Assembly (NCBI GenBank): GCA_002335115.1
Contig: DDCR01000122.1
Coordinates: 1 to 17,869 of the forward strand
Source: Oceanospirillaceae bacterium UBA2001
GTDB lineage: Bacteria; Pseudomonadota; Gammaproteobacteria; Pseudomonadales; Balneatricaceae
DNA: 17,869 bases
Direction of reading: 5' to 3'
Below, in pieces: positions 1 to 7,442 of this stretch (the stretch's first letter is position 1; each line of letters begins with the position of its first letter). The position numbers and the translations under genes are program-made. The notes beneath the pieces were generated by a model. That model did not search any database and was not told the origin of the DNA. It worked only from the letters and a program-made list of their open reading frames with translations.

Positions 1-676
1 GCACAAGGGACACAGGATCGATGGTGGTCAATACGCAGCGTTCACAGGGGTAGGATACCTCTAACTCACACGCTCCTATACGAATTTTTTTCCAGTTATC
101 CTCTATATCAGGCGTGTGATTATTGACAACGAGATTAGCACGAAAACGATCCATGCCTATCCTCTTATCTGCGACCCCATCTGGGGTCTCATCTGTGGCA
201 GCATCTAGGCGTTTATTTAAGGCTTCCAGAGAAGCTGTGGTGGTTAATAATAGGGGCTGCGCATCAGCAAATGAGGCCGTTTCAATGGGCGCATCCGAAG
301 CTAAATTTGCACTATAAACTAGCTGGCAAGAAATCCCCAAATAGTCACTAAGGGCTTCATCTAATGCCGAATTTTGGGGCCAAGCCGGCAATAAACTTTC
401 ACCCCAATGCTTTACCATAACCGGTGCACTAGGCTTAGGGACTAAAGGCAGAAGAAAGTCTTGTTGCGGCAAGGCAACCCTTAAACTAGAACCTTCAATG
501 TGACTCATGAGGTGTAATAAACGAGGGTATTTACGAGAGGTTAACATGTTGTTTTCAGCATCAATCAACATCCAATGCCGATCAAAACCAATACCCGTAG
601 AGAACAAATAACCCGCCTCAATTGATATGGGATGGGTGGATTTGATGGGGTAAGTATTGATTTTCGATAAGTACAT
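1..676 (-). CDS. MOSC domain protein, YcbX-like (3' end cut by window edge)
   Basis: The minus strand is open from an ATG at 676 to the left edge: 225 codons and no stop. The first ~100 residues resemble the MOSC N-terminal beta-barrel domain (YPIKS at 9-13, GFDRHWMLID at 30-39). The MOSC domain follows, with SFADAQPLLLTTTASLEALN (135-154), MDRFRANLVV (175-184) and the cysteine motif PCERCVLTTIDP (210-221). C211 or C214 would be the conserved MOSC cysteine. Family members of this type are about 260-370 residues, so roughly 40 or more are missing. YcbX-type proteins act with molybdenum cofactor in reducing N-hydroxylated bases; applying that here is inference. A good ribosome site (AAGGAGAGG) ends 5 bases before the ATG and fixes the start. 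The loop before MDRFR carries an extra acidic stretch coded by a degenerate 12-base repeat. It lies downstream of the enolase gene on the same strand, across a 214-base gap. Confidence 0.85.
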   Translation of the reverse strand, partial: MYLSKINTYPIKSTHPISIEAGYLFSTGIGFDRHWMLIDAENNMLTSRKYPRLLHLMSHIEGSSLRVALPQQDFLLPLVPKPSAPVMVKHWGESLLPAWPQNSALDEALSDYLGISCQLVYSANLASDAPIETASFADAQPLLLTTTASLEALNKRLDAATDETPDGVADKRIGMDRFRANLVVNNHTPDIEDNWKKIRIGACELEVSYPCERCVLTTIDPVSLV

Positions 677-795
677 TATGCCTCTCCTTGGTGACACAAT
701 ATTATGCAGCATTGAAGCATAAGTCTAGAAATGAATTGATGTTAAAACGTCCTCATAAATCGCCTATCAGTAATGCGTGAGTCACAGAGTTCAAC

Positions 796-828
796 AAAAA
801 AATAAGGGGCTCTGGCTAAATTCTTAGC
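796..828 (-). terminator. Weak candidate terminator after the enolase gene
   Basis: On the minus strand, GCTAA/TTAGC (815-828) can form a 5-bp hairpin. It is followed 12 bases later by a run of seven T (plus-strand A at 796-802). The stem is short and AT-rich and the T run is not adjacent, so function is doubtful. A second 5-bp hairpin, CTCCA/TGGAG at 853-868, lies nearer the gene but has no T run. The rest of the 677-890 gap shows nothing else I can name. Confidence 0.25.
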
Positions 829-890
829 TGCATTTGTGCATTCAAATTGTATCTCCAGCCTCTTGGAGCGCAGTTGAAAGATTTTAAACA

Positions 891-1994
891 TTACTTAACC
901 TCGCTAATCTGATATTTCGATTTTGCTAGCCAAGCAGGATTAATCACGGCGCCCCAGCCTGGCGCATCCGTCACTATCGCATTTCCATCTTTAATATCAA
1001 AAAGAGAATTAGAGAACAGACTGTATTGCCATGGATAATAGTCGTGTCCTTCAATTGAAAACTCAAGGTACTTTCCTGCATTAGGGATCGCACGCAGTAA
1101 GTGCATGGTAAATAACGTTACCAAGGTTAAATTGGCACAATGAGGTGTAACAAGGATACCCGCCTCTTCAGCCATTTTTGCAACACGCATCGTGCGTGTT
1201 ATGCCGCCAAGGTAGCACACATCTGGCTGGATGATATCAACAACACGCTGGTCTATCATTTGATGCCAATTCGCCATTTCACAATCCTGCTCACCGCCGG
1301 TTACATCAATGGAAAGTGCATTCTTAACTTGGCGCGTTTGATCAAACTCCCAATAGGGGCAAGGCTCCTCGTAGTGAGAAATGCCATGATCCTCTAGTAT
1401 ATGCCCGACTTCTATAGCTCGGTCAGGAGAATAACAGGAGTTAGCGTCAACTAATAAAGAAACGTCACTGCCTAAGGCTCGGGCTATAGTAGGGATAATT
1501 TCCTCGGTACGACCAGGCCATTCATCTTGATTGCGGCCACACTCAGCTCCAATTCTAAATTTAAATGCATCAAAACCCTGCTCCTCTCTCAAACGAACAA
1601 ACCTTTCCGCCTCATCTTGGGGTGTAATATCACGTTTCATGGACGAAGCATAAGCCCGAATAACGCCTGGGGTGCCGCCTAAAAGCTCACAAACACTTTT
1701 ACCCTCACGTTTACCTCGCAAATCCCATAAAGCTGTATCTAAGCCACCTATCGCACGTTTTAGATATGAACCTGGAAACTTGTGTTCTTTTTCAGGAATA
1801 ATATCAACCAGATAATCAATATCTAAAGAGTCTTGGTTTAAGGCATAAGGCGCTACTTGTCGGTGCAGGACCTGTGCTGTTATATCAGCAAAATAAGGCG
1901 CAACCTGCCCCCAACCTTGTAAACCGTCTTCTGCGGTTACACACACAAAACAGACGTATTCGTCCGTAAACGTTTCAATTTTTTTAATCAACAT
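891..1994 (-). CDS. Mandelate racemase/muconate lactonizing (enolase superfamily) protein, probable acid-sugar dehydratase type
   Basis: A 367-residue protein of normal family length, with an N-terminal capping domain (1-~120) and a TIM barrel. Visible catalytic elements: K145 in FKFRIG, Mg ligands D183 (LVDAN), E209/E210 (YEEP) and E235 (GGEQ), then D258 (QPD) and H285 (TPH). The Asp-His pair is 27 residues apart, as in the mandelate racemase subgroup, whose members abstract a proton alpha to a carboxylate. The usual K-x-K motif reads K-x-R here (K145, R147), so H285-D258 may be the main base. Many members dehydrate aldonic or aldaric acids; the substrate cannot be read from sequence. The start is an ATG with AGAGG 4 bases upstream. 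It is divergent from a GMC dehydrogenase across a gap with a palindromic operator candidate, which suggests one catabolic route. No transporter or regulator is present alongside. Confidence 0.88.
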   Translation of the reverse strand: MLIKKIETFTDEYVCFVCVTAEDGLQGWGQVAPYFADITAQVLHRQVAPYALNQDSLDIDYLVDIIPEKEHKFPGSYLKRAIGGLDTALWDLRGKREGKSVCELLGGTPGVIRAYASSMKRDITPQDEAERFVRLREEQGFDAFKFRIGAECGRNQDEWPGRTEEIIPTIARALGSDVSLLVDANSCYSPDRAIEVGHILEDHGISHYEEPCPYWEFDQTRQVKNALSIDVTGGEQDCEMANWHQMIDQRVVDIIQPDVCYLGGITRTMRVAKMAEEAGILVTPHCANLTLVTLFTMHLLRAIPNAGKYLEFSIEGHDYYPWQYSLFSNSLFDIKDGNAIVTDAPGWGAVINPAWLAKSKYQISEVK

Positions 1995-2120
1995 AAAACC
2001 TCTGATACATCTATCTAGGCTTTGGTTCCGTCAACCCTGAGGAAATAAAATCGAGCATTACCACCATGGCTGAAGCCTATAAAAGGCAATCGTAACAAGC
2101 TAAATTGGTCTGGTGAAATT

Positions 2121-2148
2121 ATTATAATGGTTGTATATTTATAACCAA
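2121..2148 (-). promoter_or_regulatory. Candidate promoter of the enolase gene
   Basis: Read on the minus strand: -35 TTGGTT (2143-2148), a 16-bp spacer, and -10 TATAAT (2121-2126), a perfect -10. Transcription would begin near 2114, giving a leader of about 120 bases before the ATG at 1994. The 28-bp palindrome at 2124-2151 covers the -35 and the spacer. Confidence 0.5.
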
Positions 2149-2151
2149 TAT
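2124..2151. promoter_or_regulatory. 28-bp imperfect palindrome, candidate shared operator
   Basis: The left arm ATAATGGTTGTA (2124-2135) and right arm TATAACCAATAT (2140-2151) are inverted copies matching at 10 of 12 positions, around a 4-base centre TATT. It sits in the only gap between the divergent enolase and GMC genes and overlaps candidate promoters for both. This is the usual layout for a site bound by a dimeric repressor. The half-site (TTGGTT or ATGGTT) recalls GntR or LacI-type operators, but the arm spacing does not match a known consensus well enough to name a family. Confidence 0.5.
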
Positions 2152-2160
2152 TTATTTAAT
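2131..2160 (+). promoter_or_regulatory. Candidate promoter of the first GMC gene
   Basis: TTGTAT (2131-2136), an 18-bp spacer and TTTAAT (2155-2160) form a moderate sigma-70-like match. It would start transcription near 2167, about 56 bases before the ATG. It overlaps the right two thirds of the palindrome at 2124-2151. The region is very AT-rich, so chance matches are possible. Confidence 0.35.
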
Positions 2161-2222
2161 CTTTTTCCCTATGTTTTATCAACCACTAGTTATTGCAACC
2201 GAATGGCTAACAAAGTTATACC

Positions 2223-3839
2223 ATGAATATTTATGATTTCATAATTGTTGGCGCAGGTTCTGCGGGATGCGTATTGGCCAACAGATTATCTGAAAATGGT
2301 CAACATAAAGTACTTATCCTTGAAGCTGGTGGCTCTGACCTTTCCCCATGGGTACAAATCCCTATTGGTTATGGCAAAGCTTTTTATGACAGAAATTTGA
2401 ACTGGATGTATCAAACAGAACCTGTTGAGGGCTTAAACGGCAGGTCTAGTTATTGGCCAAGAGGTAAAGTTCTCGGTGGGTCGAGTTCAATCAATGCCAT
2501 GGTTTATATCCGAGGACAGCAGCAAGACTTTAATGAATGGGAAGCCCTTGGCAACGTTGGCTGGGGTTGGGATAGTGTCTTCGAGTATTTTAAGAAGTCG
2601 GAAAAAAATTCTAATGGAGCCAATAATTGGCGCGGTGGCGATGGCCCACTGCACGTGTGTGATGTATCAAAAGACCTTCATCCTTTATGCCAAAATTTTA
2701 TAACAGCAGGTAAAGAGTGTGGACTAGCTTTTAACCCTGATTTTAATGGCGAGAAACAAGATGGTGTCGGTTATTATCAAAATACCTTGAAAAATGGGAT
2801 TCGCATGTCAAGCGCACGTGCATACCTTTGGCCTAGCCGAAAAAGGTCGAATGTCACAGTGATGAAACACGCCCTTGCGACACGCATTTTGTTTAAAAAT
2901 AAAACCGCTATCGGTATTGAGTACAGGCAAAGGGGTAAAACAACAAGAGTATTGGCCAGTAAAGAAGTAATTTTATCAGCGGGTTCGATCAATACTCCCC
3001 AGCTTCTAAACTTGTCTGGTGTTGGTGACGCGGTGGCTTTAAAAAATAAAAACATTGAAGTCATTTATGACGCCCCCGCAGTGGGCCAAAACATGCAAGA
3101 TCATCTGTGTATTGATTTCCTTTATCGATCAAAGGTGCCTACACTCAATCAACAGCTAAATCCATTTTGGGGTAAAGCTTGGTATGGTTTAAAATATATT
3201 CTATCACGCAGAGGCCCATTATCCCTTGGTGTTAACCAAGCTGGGGGGTTTGTCGCCACCAATGACTCTTTAACTAAACCCAATATGCAACTTTTTTTCT
3301 CCCCTGTCAGTTATACCAAAGCTCTTCCCGGTGAGCGCCCTTTGATGAATCCAGACCCTTTCCCCGGTTTTCTGTTAAGTGCCCAGCCGACCCGTCCGCG
3401 TAGCAGGGGTTATATTGAACTAAAAAACTCAGACCCAAATACACCACCTAGTATTCATCCTAATTATTTTAATGATGAGTTTGATATTCAAGAAATGTTG
3501 GAAGGGGCAAAATTTATTCGGAAATTATGTGCGGCCCCATCTCTAGCAACAATTATTCAAACAGAGATTGAACCAGGATTTGAAGCCCAAAGTGATGCCG
3601 CTCTCATTGAGGATATTAAAAACAGAAGCGTTACAGTTTACCACCCTGTCGGAACATGTCGTATGGGACTCCATGAGAAAGAAAACGTTGTCAATCCTAG
3701 ACTAAAAGTCCATGGCTTGCATAATTTGCGCATTGTTGACGCGTCTATCTTCCCAACATTAATTTCTGGCAACACCAATGCTGCAGTCATCATGGCAGCA
3801 GAAAAAGGTTCCGACATGATCCTGCAAGATTACCAATAG
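2223..3839 (+). CDS. GMC family FAD-dependent alcohol dehydrogenase
   Basis: A 538-residue flavoprotein of typical length. Domains: FAD-binding Rossmann motif GAGSAG (10-15) with the ribose-binding acid in LEAGG (33-37), GMC signature 1 around [18 protein letters not shown] (81-98), signature 2 around [18 protein letters not shown] (251-268), and the C-terminal active-site region [10 protein letters not shown] (473-482) with H474 as catalytic His. SGNTNAA (515-521) follows, holding the paired Asn. These residues remove hydride from a primary alcohol to FAD. It resembles AlkJ-type alcohol dehydrogenases more than choline dehydrogenase BetA, whose N-terminal motifs differ. No signal peptide is present. 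The ribosome site is weak (no purine-rich run before the ATG). It is divergent from the enolase-superfamily gene; together they could oxidise and dehydrate a polyol or sugar acid, which is inference. A second GMC gene lies at 13311-14918. Confidence 0.9.
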   Translation: MNIYDFIIVGAGSAGCVLANRLSENGQHKVLILEAGGSDLSPWVQIPIGYGKAFYDRNLNWMYQTEPVEGLNGRSSYWPRGKVLGGSSSINAMVYIRGQQQDFNEWEALGNVGWGWDSVFEYFKKSEKNSNGANNWRGGDGPLHVCDVSKDLHPLCQNFITAGKECGLAFNPDFNGEKQDGVGYYQNTLKNGIRMSSARAYLWPSRKRSNVTVMKHALATRILFKNKTAIGIEYRQRGKTTRVLASKEVILSAGSINTPQLLNLSGVGDAVALKNKNIEVIYDAPAVGQNMQDHLCIDFLYRSKVPTLNQQLNPFWGKAWYGLKYILSRRGPLSLGVNQAGGFVATNDSLTKPNMQLFFSPVSYTKALPGERPLMNPDPFPGFLLSAQPTRPRSRGYIELKNSDPNTPPSIHPNYFNDEFDIQEMLEGAKFIRKLCAAPSLATIIQTEIEPGFEAQSDAALIEDIKNRSVTVYHPVGTCRMGLHEKENVVNPRLKVHGLHNLRIVDASIFPTLISGNTNAAVIMAAEKGSDMILQDYQ

Positions 3840-3845
3840 ATAACC

Positions 3846-3974
3846 ATGCATCGTATAAAGCGCAAAAAAAAGCTCACAGATAAATACAAATCTATCGCGG
3901 CCAAAATCTTTACTGACGGTAGAACATTGCAGCCAAGTACAAAACAAAAACAGCCCCTCGGCATGATCCGTTAG
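3846..3974 (+). CDS. Possible 42-residue basic protein of unknown function
   Basis: The ORF starts 6 bases after the GMC stop and ends with TAG inside the tRNA terminator hairpin. The product begins MHRIKRKKKLTDKY and ends KQPLGMIR; about a third of the residues are K or R, clustered at the N-terminus. There is no clear ribosome site, so any translation would probably depend on coupling to the GMC gene. I do not recognise the family. The mix of residues (KIFTDGRTLQPS in the middle) looks protein-like rather than random. However, at this length chance is a serious alternative, and the last codons coincide with the terminator hairpin. Confidence 0.3.
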   Translation: MHRIKRKKKLTDKYKSIAAKIFTDGRTLQPSTKQKQPLGMIR

Positions 3975-3983
3975 GGGCTGTTT
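3948..3983 (-). terminator. Rho-independent terminator of tRNA-Val
   Basis: AAACAGCCCCT (3948-3958) pairs perfectly with AGGGGCTGTTT (3973-3983), an 11-bp stem with a 14-base loop. On the minus strand the stem is followed at once by TTTTTGTTTTG, a classic U tract, 14 bases beyond the tRNA CCA end. On the plus strand only three T follow, so it is a weaker stop for the GMC transcript. Confidence 0.88.
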
Positions 3984-3996
3984 GGGCCACTTAATA

Positions 3997-4073
3997 TGGT
4001 AGGACTAGGCGAATTCGAATCGCCGACCTCATCGATGTCAACGATGCGCTCTAACCAACTGAGCTATAGTCCT
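3997..4073 (-). tRNA. tRNA-Val (anticodon GAC)
   Basis: A 77-base cloverleaf reads on the minus strand: acceptor AGGACTA pairing with TAGTCCT, D-arm GCTC/GAGC around AGTTGGTTA, anticodon arm CATCG-TTGACAT-CGATG, variable loop AGGTC, T-arm GGCGA-TTCGAAT-TCGCC, discriminator A and encoded CCA. The anticodon is GAC, reading GUC and GUU. A35 and discriminator A73 agree with valyl-tRNA synthetase recognition. It lies downstream of uvrB on the same strand but has its own promoter and terminator. Confidence 0.96.
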
Positions 4074-4091
4074 AGAAACTCTAAGTCGCGA

Positions 4092-4120
4092 ATAATACGG
4101 AGTTTGAGTCTTGATTTCAA
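4092..4120 (-). promoter_or_regulatory. Promoter of tRNA-Val
   Basis: On the minus strand: -35 TTGAAA (4115-4120), a 17-bp spacer, -10 TATTAT (4092-4097), followed by a GC-rich discriminator (TCGCGAC). A GC-rich discriminator is typical of stable-RNA promoters under stringent (ppGpp) control. Transcription would start near 4085, about a dozen bases before the mature 5' end. Confidence 0.75.
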
Positions 4121-4136
4121 GCAGTTTATCCGTATT
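4094..4136. repeat. Nested inverted repeats between uvrB and tRNA-Val
   Basis: An outer perfect 8-bp inverted repeat, AATACGGA (4094-4101) and TCCGTATT (4129-4136), encloses an inner 5-bp one, CTTGA-TT-TCAAG (4110-4121). The outer left arm overlaps the tRNA -10 and the inner hairpin overlaps the -35. It starts 10 bases after the uvrB stop, so in uvrB mRNA it could fold as a 3' structure. Confidence 0.45.
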
Positions 4137-4145
4137 TTGCCCGAT

Positions 4146-6173
4146 TTAACGACTCATCAATTGGCTCTTGAGCTGATGCAGTTGATCACGATAACGACCC
4201 GCTTGTTCAAACTTCAGATCCTTTGAGGCTTCATACATCGCATCTTCTGTTTTGCTAATCAGTTTAGACAACTGCTTACTATTTAAAGACGCGCTATCGG
4301 TGGTGTAATCGAGCTGATTTTCCGCCACTTGTTTGCCATTTTTCCCACCTTTGTTTTTCCCAGCACCGGGAGTGTAAGCCCCTTCCATAATATCTTGCAC
4401 TGACTTAATGACACCTTCGGGTACAATGTTATTAACCCTGTTGTGCTCTATTTGTTTATTCCTACGGCGCTCAGTTTCGTCCATGGCCCTTTGCATCGAT
4501 CCCGTAATACGCTCAGCATATAGTATGGCCCTGCCATTCAAGTTTCTTGCAGCACGACCAATGGTTTGAATGAGAGAACGTTCTGAACGCAAGAAGCCTT
4601 CCTTGTCCGCATCTAAGATAGCCACTAGGGAAACTTCTGGCATGTCTAAACCTTCTCTGAGAAGGTTTATGCCCACCAAGACATCAAATTCACCTAAACG
4701 CAAATCACGGATAATTTCCACCCGTTCTACGGTATCAATATCGGAGTGTAAATAGCGCACTCGGATGCCATGTTCGTGCAGGTAATCTGTCAGATCTTCT
4801 GCCATACGTTTAGTTAATACAATAGCCAACACTCGCTCATTTTTAGCCGCCGTAATACTAATTTCAGACATCAAGTCATCTACTTGACTGGTGGCTGGGC
4901 GAATTTCAATTTGTGGATCAACTAAACCAGTCGGTCTCACCACCTGCTCAACGACTCTGTCTGTATGATCTTGTTCATACACACTGGGGGTCGCTGAAAC
5001 AAAAATCTTTTGTGGTGATATATCTTCCCATTCCTCAAATTTCATAGGCCGATTATCAAGGGCGGTAGGCAATCTGAAGCCATATTGCACTAAGGTTTCT
5101 TTTCGAGACCGGTCACCTTTATACATGGCTCCCAGTTGTGGCACACTAACATGGGATTCATCCATAATGAGCAACGCATCAGAGGGTAGGTAATCGAATA
5201 AAGTCGGTGGGGGTTCGCCTGGTTTTCGACCAGACAAGTAATGAGAGTAATTTTCTATGCCTGAACAAAAACCTAGTTCTCGGATCATTTCAATATCGTA
5301 GCGAGTGCGCTGCTCTAAGCGCTGTTCTTCGACAAGTTTGTTGTGGTCACGGAAGTATTGCAAACGATCTTTGAGTTCCAGCTCAATTTCATCAATGGCC
5401 GCCAACAAGGTTTCTCTTGGCGTTACATAATGCGTTTTAGGATATACAGTTAACCTTGGAACCTTGCGCAATATCTGCCCTGTGAGGGGATCAAAGTAGC
5501 TGAGACGTTCAATCTCATCGTCAAATAGCTCAATGCGCACCGCTTCTTCGTCTGACTCAGCAGGAAAAATATCAATTACATCCCCTCGCACTCGATAAGT
5601 GGCGCGATGGAAGTCCACGTCGTTACGCGTGTATTGCAGCTCAGCAAGACGCCTCACAAGGTCTCGCTGGTCCCACTTGTCACCACGATTTAGGTGTAAA
5701 ACCATTTTATGGTACAACTCTGGGTCCCCCAAACCATAAATAGCAGACACCGTGGCTACAATAATAGTATCAGAGCGCTCTAACAGGGCCTTGGTGGCCG
5801 ACAGCCGCATTTGTTCAATGTGTTCATTAATCGATGAATCTTTATCAATAAAGGTATCAGAAGCAGGTACATAGGCTTCAGGTTGATAGTAATCGTAATA
5901 AGATACAAAATATTCTACGGAGTTGTTAGGAAAAAATTCCTTAAATTCACCATACAACTGAGCCGCCAAGGTTTTATTATGGGCCATCACTATGGTGGGC
6001 CGCTGGATTTGATTGATCACTTGGGCAATGGTATAGGTCTTGCCTGAGCCTGTCACACCAAGTAAGGTTTGCGCGGCTAAGCCTGCCCCTATGCCCTCTA
6101 CTAGCTCTTTAATGGCTGTAGGCTGGTCGCCTGCAGGTTCAAACTTTGACTTTAATTCAAATTGAGGATTCAT
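4146..6173 (-). CDS. uvrB: Excinuclease ABC subunit B (UvrB)
   Basis: A 675-residue protein, two longer than E. coli UvrB. UvrB takes over damaged DNA from UvrA, unwinds it locally using ATP, and recruits UvrC in nucleotide excision repair. Visible: Walker A GVTGSGKT (39-46, K45), the damage-probing beta-hairpin with the tyrosine cluster [13 protein letters not shown] (91-103), Walker B DESH (338-341), helicase motif [11 protein letters not shown] (536-544), and the C-terminal UVR motif (about 637-672) that contacts UvrC. A Gly/Lys/Asn-rich linker at 603-617 precedes the UVR motif. Nothing is missing. The start ATG lacks a clear ribosome site and is preceded by two mini-ORFs. No LexA box (CTG-N10-CAG) occurs in 6174-6260, so SOS control is not evident here. 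It is divergent from an aminotransferase gene 84 bases away. Confidence 0.98.
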   Translation of the reverse strand: MNPQFELKSKFEPAGDQPTAIKELVEGIGAGLAAQTLLGVTGSGKTYTIAQVINQIQRPTIVMAHNKTLAAQLYGEFKEFFPNNSVEYFVSYYDYYQPEAYVPASDTFIDKDSSINEHIEQMRLSATKALLERSDTIIVATVSAIYGLGDPELYHKMVLHLNRGDKWDQRDLVRRLAELQYTRNDVDFHRATYRVRGDVIDIFPAESDEEAVRIELFDDEIERLSYFDPLTGQILRKVPRLTVYPKTHYVTPRETLLAAIDEIELELKDRLQYFRDHNKLVEEQRLEQRTRYDIEMIRELGFCSGIENYSHYLSGRKPGEPPPTLFDYLPSDALLIMDESHVSVPQLGAMYKGDRSRKETLVQYGFRLPTALDNRPMKFEEWEDISPQKIFVSATPSVYEQDHTDRVVEQVVRPTGLVDPQIEIRPATSQVDDLMSEISITAAKNERVLAIVLTKRMAEDLTDYLHEHGIRVRYLHSDIDTVERVEIIRDLRLGEFDVLVGINLLREGLDMPEVSLVAILDADKEGFLRSERSLIQTIGRAARNLNGRAILYAERITGSMQRAMDETERRRNKQIEHNRVNNIVPEGVIKSVQDIMEGAYTPGAGKNKGGKNGKQVAENQLDYTTDSASLNSKQLSKLISKTEDAMYEASKDLKFEQAGRYRDQLHQLKSQLMSR

Positions 6174-6176
6174 TAT

Positions 6177-6196
6177 TTACGTCATTTTGGATTCAT
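6177..6196 (-). promoter_or_regulatory. Two mini-ORFs in the uvrB leader
   Basis: On the minus strand, ATG at 6196 opens a four-codon frame (M-N-P-K, stop TGA at 6182-6184). Its stop overlaps a second ATG (6183-6185) for M-T then TAA at 6177-6179. The uvrB ATG (6171-6173) follows 3 bases later. The first mini-ORF begins with ATAATGAATCC, an 11-base copy of the uvrB start (6166-6176 and 6189-6199). It may be a local duplication or a translation-control element; no ribosome site is obvious for either. Confidence 0.3.
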
Positions 6197-6237
6197 TATC
6201 TAGGGCCCAGCGTGATACCCTAATGCAGCAACCCAAC

Positions 6238-6243
6238 ATTATA
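6238..6243 (-). promoter_or_regulatory. Candidate -10 element of uvrB
   Basis: A perfect TATAAT on the minus strand, 65 bases before the uvrB ATG. No convincing -35 is present at 16-18 bp (CCACGT or similar), so an activator or a weak promoter is possible. It lies immediately before the ribosome site of the divergent aminotransferase gene. Confidence 0.35.
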
Positions 6244-6257
6244 ACGGAGTTATGCCC

Positions 6258-7442
6258 GTGACGTGGCCTCTTTCGCAACGAATCCAATCTTTTAAGCCAT
6301 CTGCTACTGTGCGTATTAGTAATTTAGCCTCACAAATGAAAGCTGATGGTGCAGACGTTATCAATTTAGCCGTTGGTGAACCCGACTTCGATACCCCCAA
6401 CCACGTGATTCAAGCTGCGATTGTGGCAATGAAAACAGGACAAACGCGCTACACCCATGTCGCAGGTACCCTGGCCTTGCGCCAAGCCATCTGTGATAAA
6501 TACCAGCGTGACAACCAATTGAGTTACTGCACTAACCAAGTATTAGTCAGCAACGGTGCTAAACAGAGTATCTACAACCTAACGGTGGCTATCCTAGAAG
6601 CAGGCGATGAAGTTATTATTCCAGCACCTTACTGGGTATCCTATGATGCTATGGTGGCGATGGCGAGCGCTCAGTCTATTGTTCTACCTTGCCCAGCATC
6701 ACAGGCGTTTAAACTCACTGCGGCACAATTATCAACTGCCATTACGGATAAAACGAAACTATTAATGTTTAACAGCCCGTGCAATCCAAGTGGACAAACC
6801 TACAGTCGTAGTGAGTTGATCGATATTGGGGCAGTACTGCGGTTGCACCCACAAGTCATTATTTTAAGTGATGATATATACGAACACATTTACTGGGGTT
6901 CAGAGCCTTTAATCAATTTGCTAAACGTGTGTCCTGATCTGGCTGAGCGTTGTGTGTTAGTCAACGGGGTGTCTAAAGCCTATGCGATGACCGGTTGGCG
7001 GATTGGATATGCCGTGGGTCCAGAAGCCATAATTGGTGCCATGATCAATGCTCAGACTGAATCCAGTTCCTGTGCCAGCAGCATCAGCCAAGTGGCAGCT
7101 TTAGCTGCCTTAGATGGCCCACAAGACCTGTTGCAGCCTATGGTGCAAGCCTATCAACACCGACATGATTACGTTATCCATCAGCTTAATCAAATATCTG
7201 GGCTAGACGCCTTGCCGAGCCAAGGTACTTTTTACACCTTTGTCGATTGCAGTGTGGCGATGCTCCAACTTAACTATGCTCACGACTTGCAACTAGTCGA
7301 GGATATATTGGCTCACACTGGAGTGGCGTTAGTGCCGGGCAGCGCTTTTGGCCTACCACAACACTTTCGTCTTTCTTATGCCACAGATCTGTCTATTTTA
7401 CAGCAAGCCTGCAAGCGCTTAAGCCAGTTCTTTAACCGTTAG
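6258..7442 (+). CDS. PLP-dependent class I/II aminotransferase, aspartate aminotransferase-like
   Basis: A 394-residue fold-type I enzyme (396 if the ATG at 6252 is used). Numbered from that ATG: GEPDFDTP (42-49), N178 in CNPSG, D207 in SDDIY (binds the PLP ring nitrogen), Y210, Schiff-base lysine K242 in VSKAYAMTGWR with the phosphate-binding R250, and the substrate-carboxylate arginine R373 in FRLSY. The set fits the Igamma aspartate (possibly aspartate/prephenate) aminotransferases; the amino-acid substrate is not certain. Start choice: GGAG at 6246-6249 is only 2 bases before the ATG but 8 before the GTG at 6258, so GTG is more likely. The gene is divergent from uvrB, and its 3' end overlaps the convergent ABC exporter by 11 bases. 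The nearby ridA product detoxifies reactive enamines made by PLP enzymes, but the link here is only proximity. Confidence 0.92.
   Translation: MTWPLSQRIQSFKPSATVRISNLASQMKADGADVINLAVGEPDFDTPNHVIQAAIVAMKTGQTRYTHVAGTLALRQAICDKYQRDNQLSYCTNQVLVSNGAKQSIYNLTVAILEAGDEVIIPAPYWVSYDAMVAMASAQSIVLPCPASQAFKLTAAQLSTAITDKTKLLMFNSPCNPSGQTYSRSELIDIGAVLRLHPQVIILSDDIYEHIYWGSEPLINLLNVCPDLAERCVLVNGVSKAYAMTGWRIGYAVGPEAIIGAMINAQTESSSCASSISQVAALAALDGPQDLLQPMVQAYQHRHDYVIHQLNQISGLDALPSQGTFYTFVDCSVAMLQLNYAHDLQLVEDILAHTGVALVPGSAFGLPQHFRLSYATDLSILQQACKRLSQFFNR

Noticed and set aside
2223..3839. Choline dehydrogenase BetA for the GMC proteins
   Set aside because: Signature motifs fit GMC in general, but the N-terminal and signature 1 surroundings differ from BetA, and no betB, betI or choline transporter is adjacent.
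3948..3983. Bidirectional terminator also serving the first GMC gene
   Set aside because: On the plus strand only three T follow the stem, so termination there is not supported, although it cannot be excluded.
3997..4073. tRNA-Val as an integration site for a genomic island covering the left genes
   Set aside because: No integrase and no repeated copy of the tRNA 3' end are present in the window, and the left genes look like ordinary metabolism.
3996..4226. Plus-strand ORF of 76 residues across the tRNA
   Set aside because: It is antisense to the tRNA-Val gene and the uvrB 3' end, with no ribosome site or recognisable motif.
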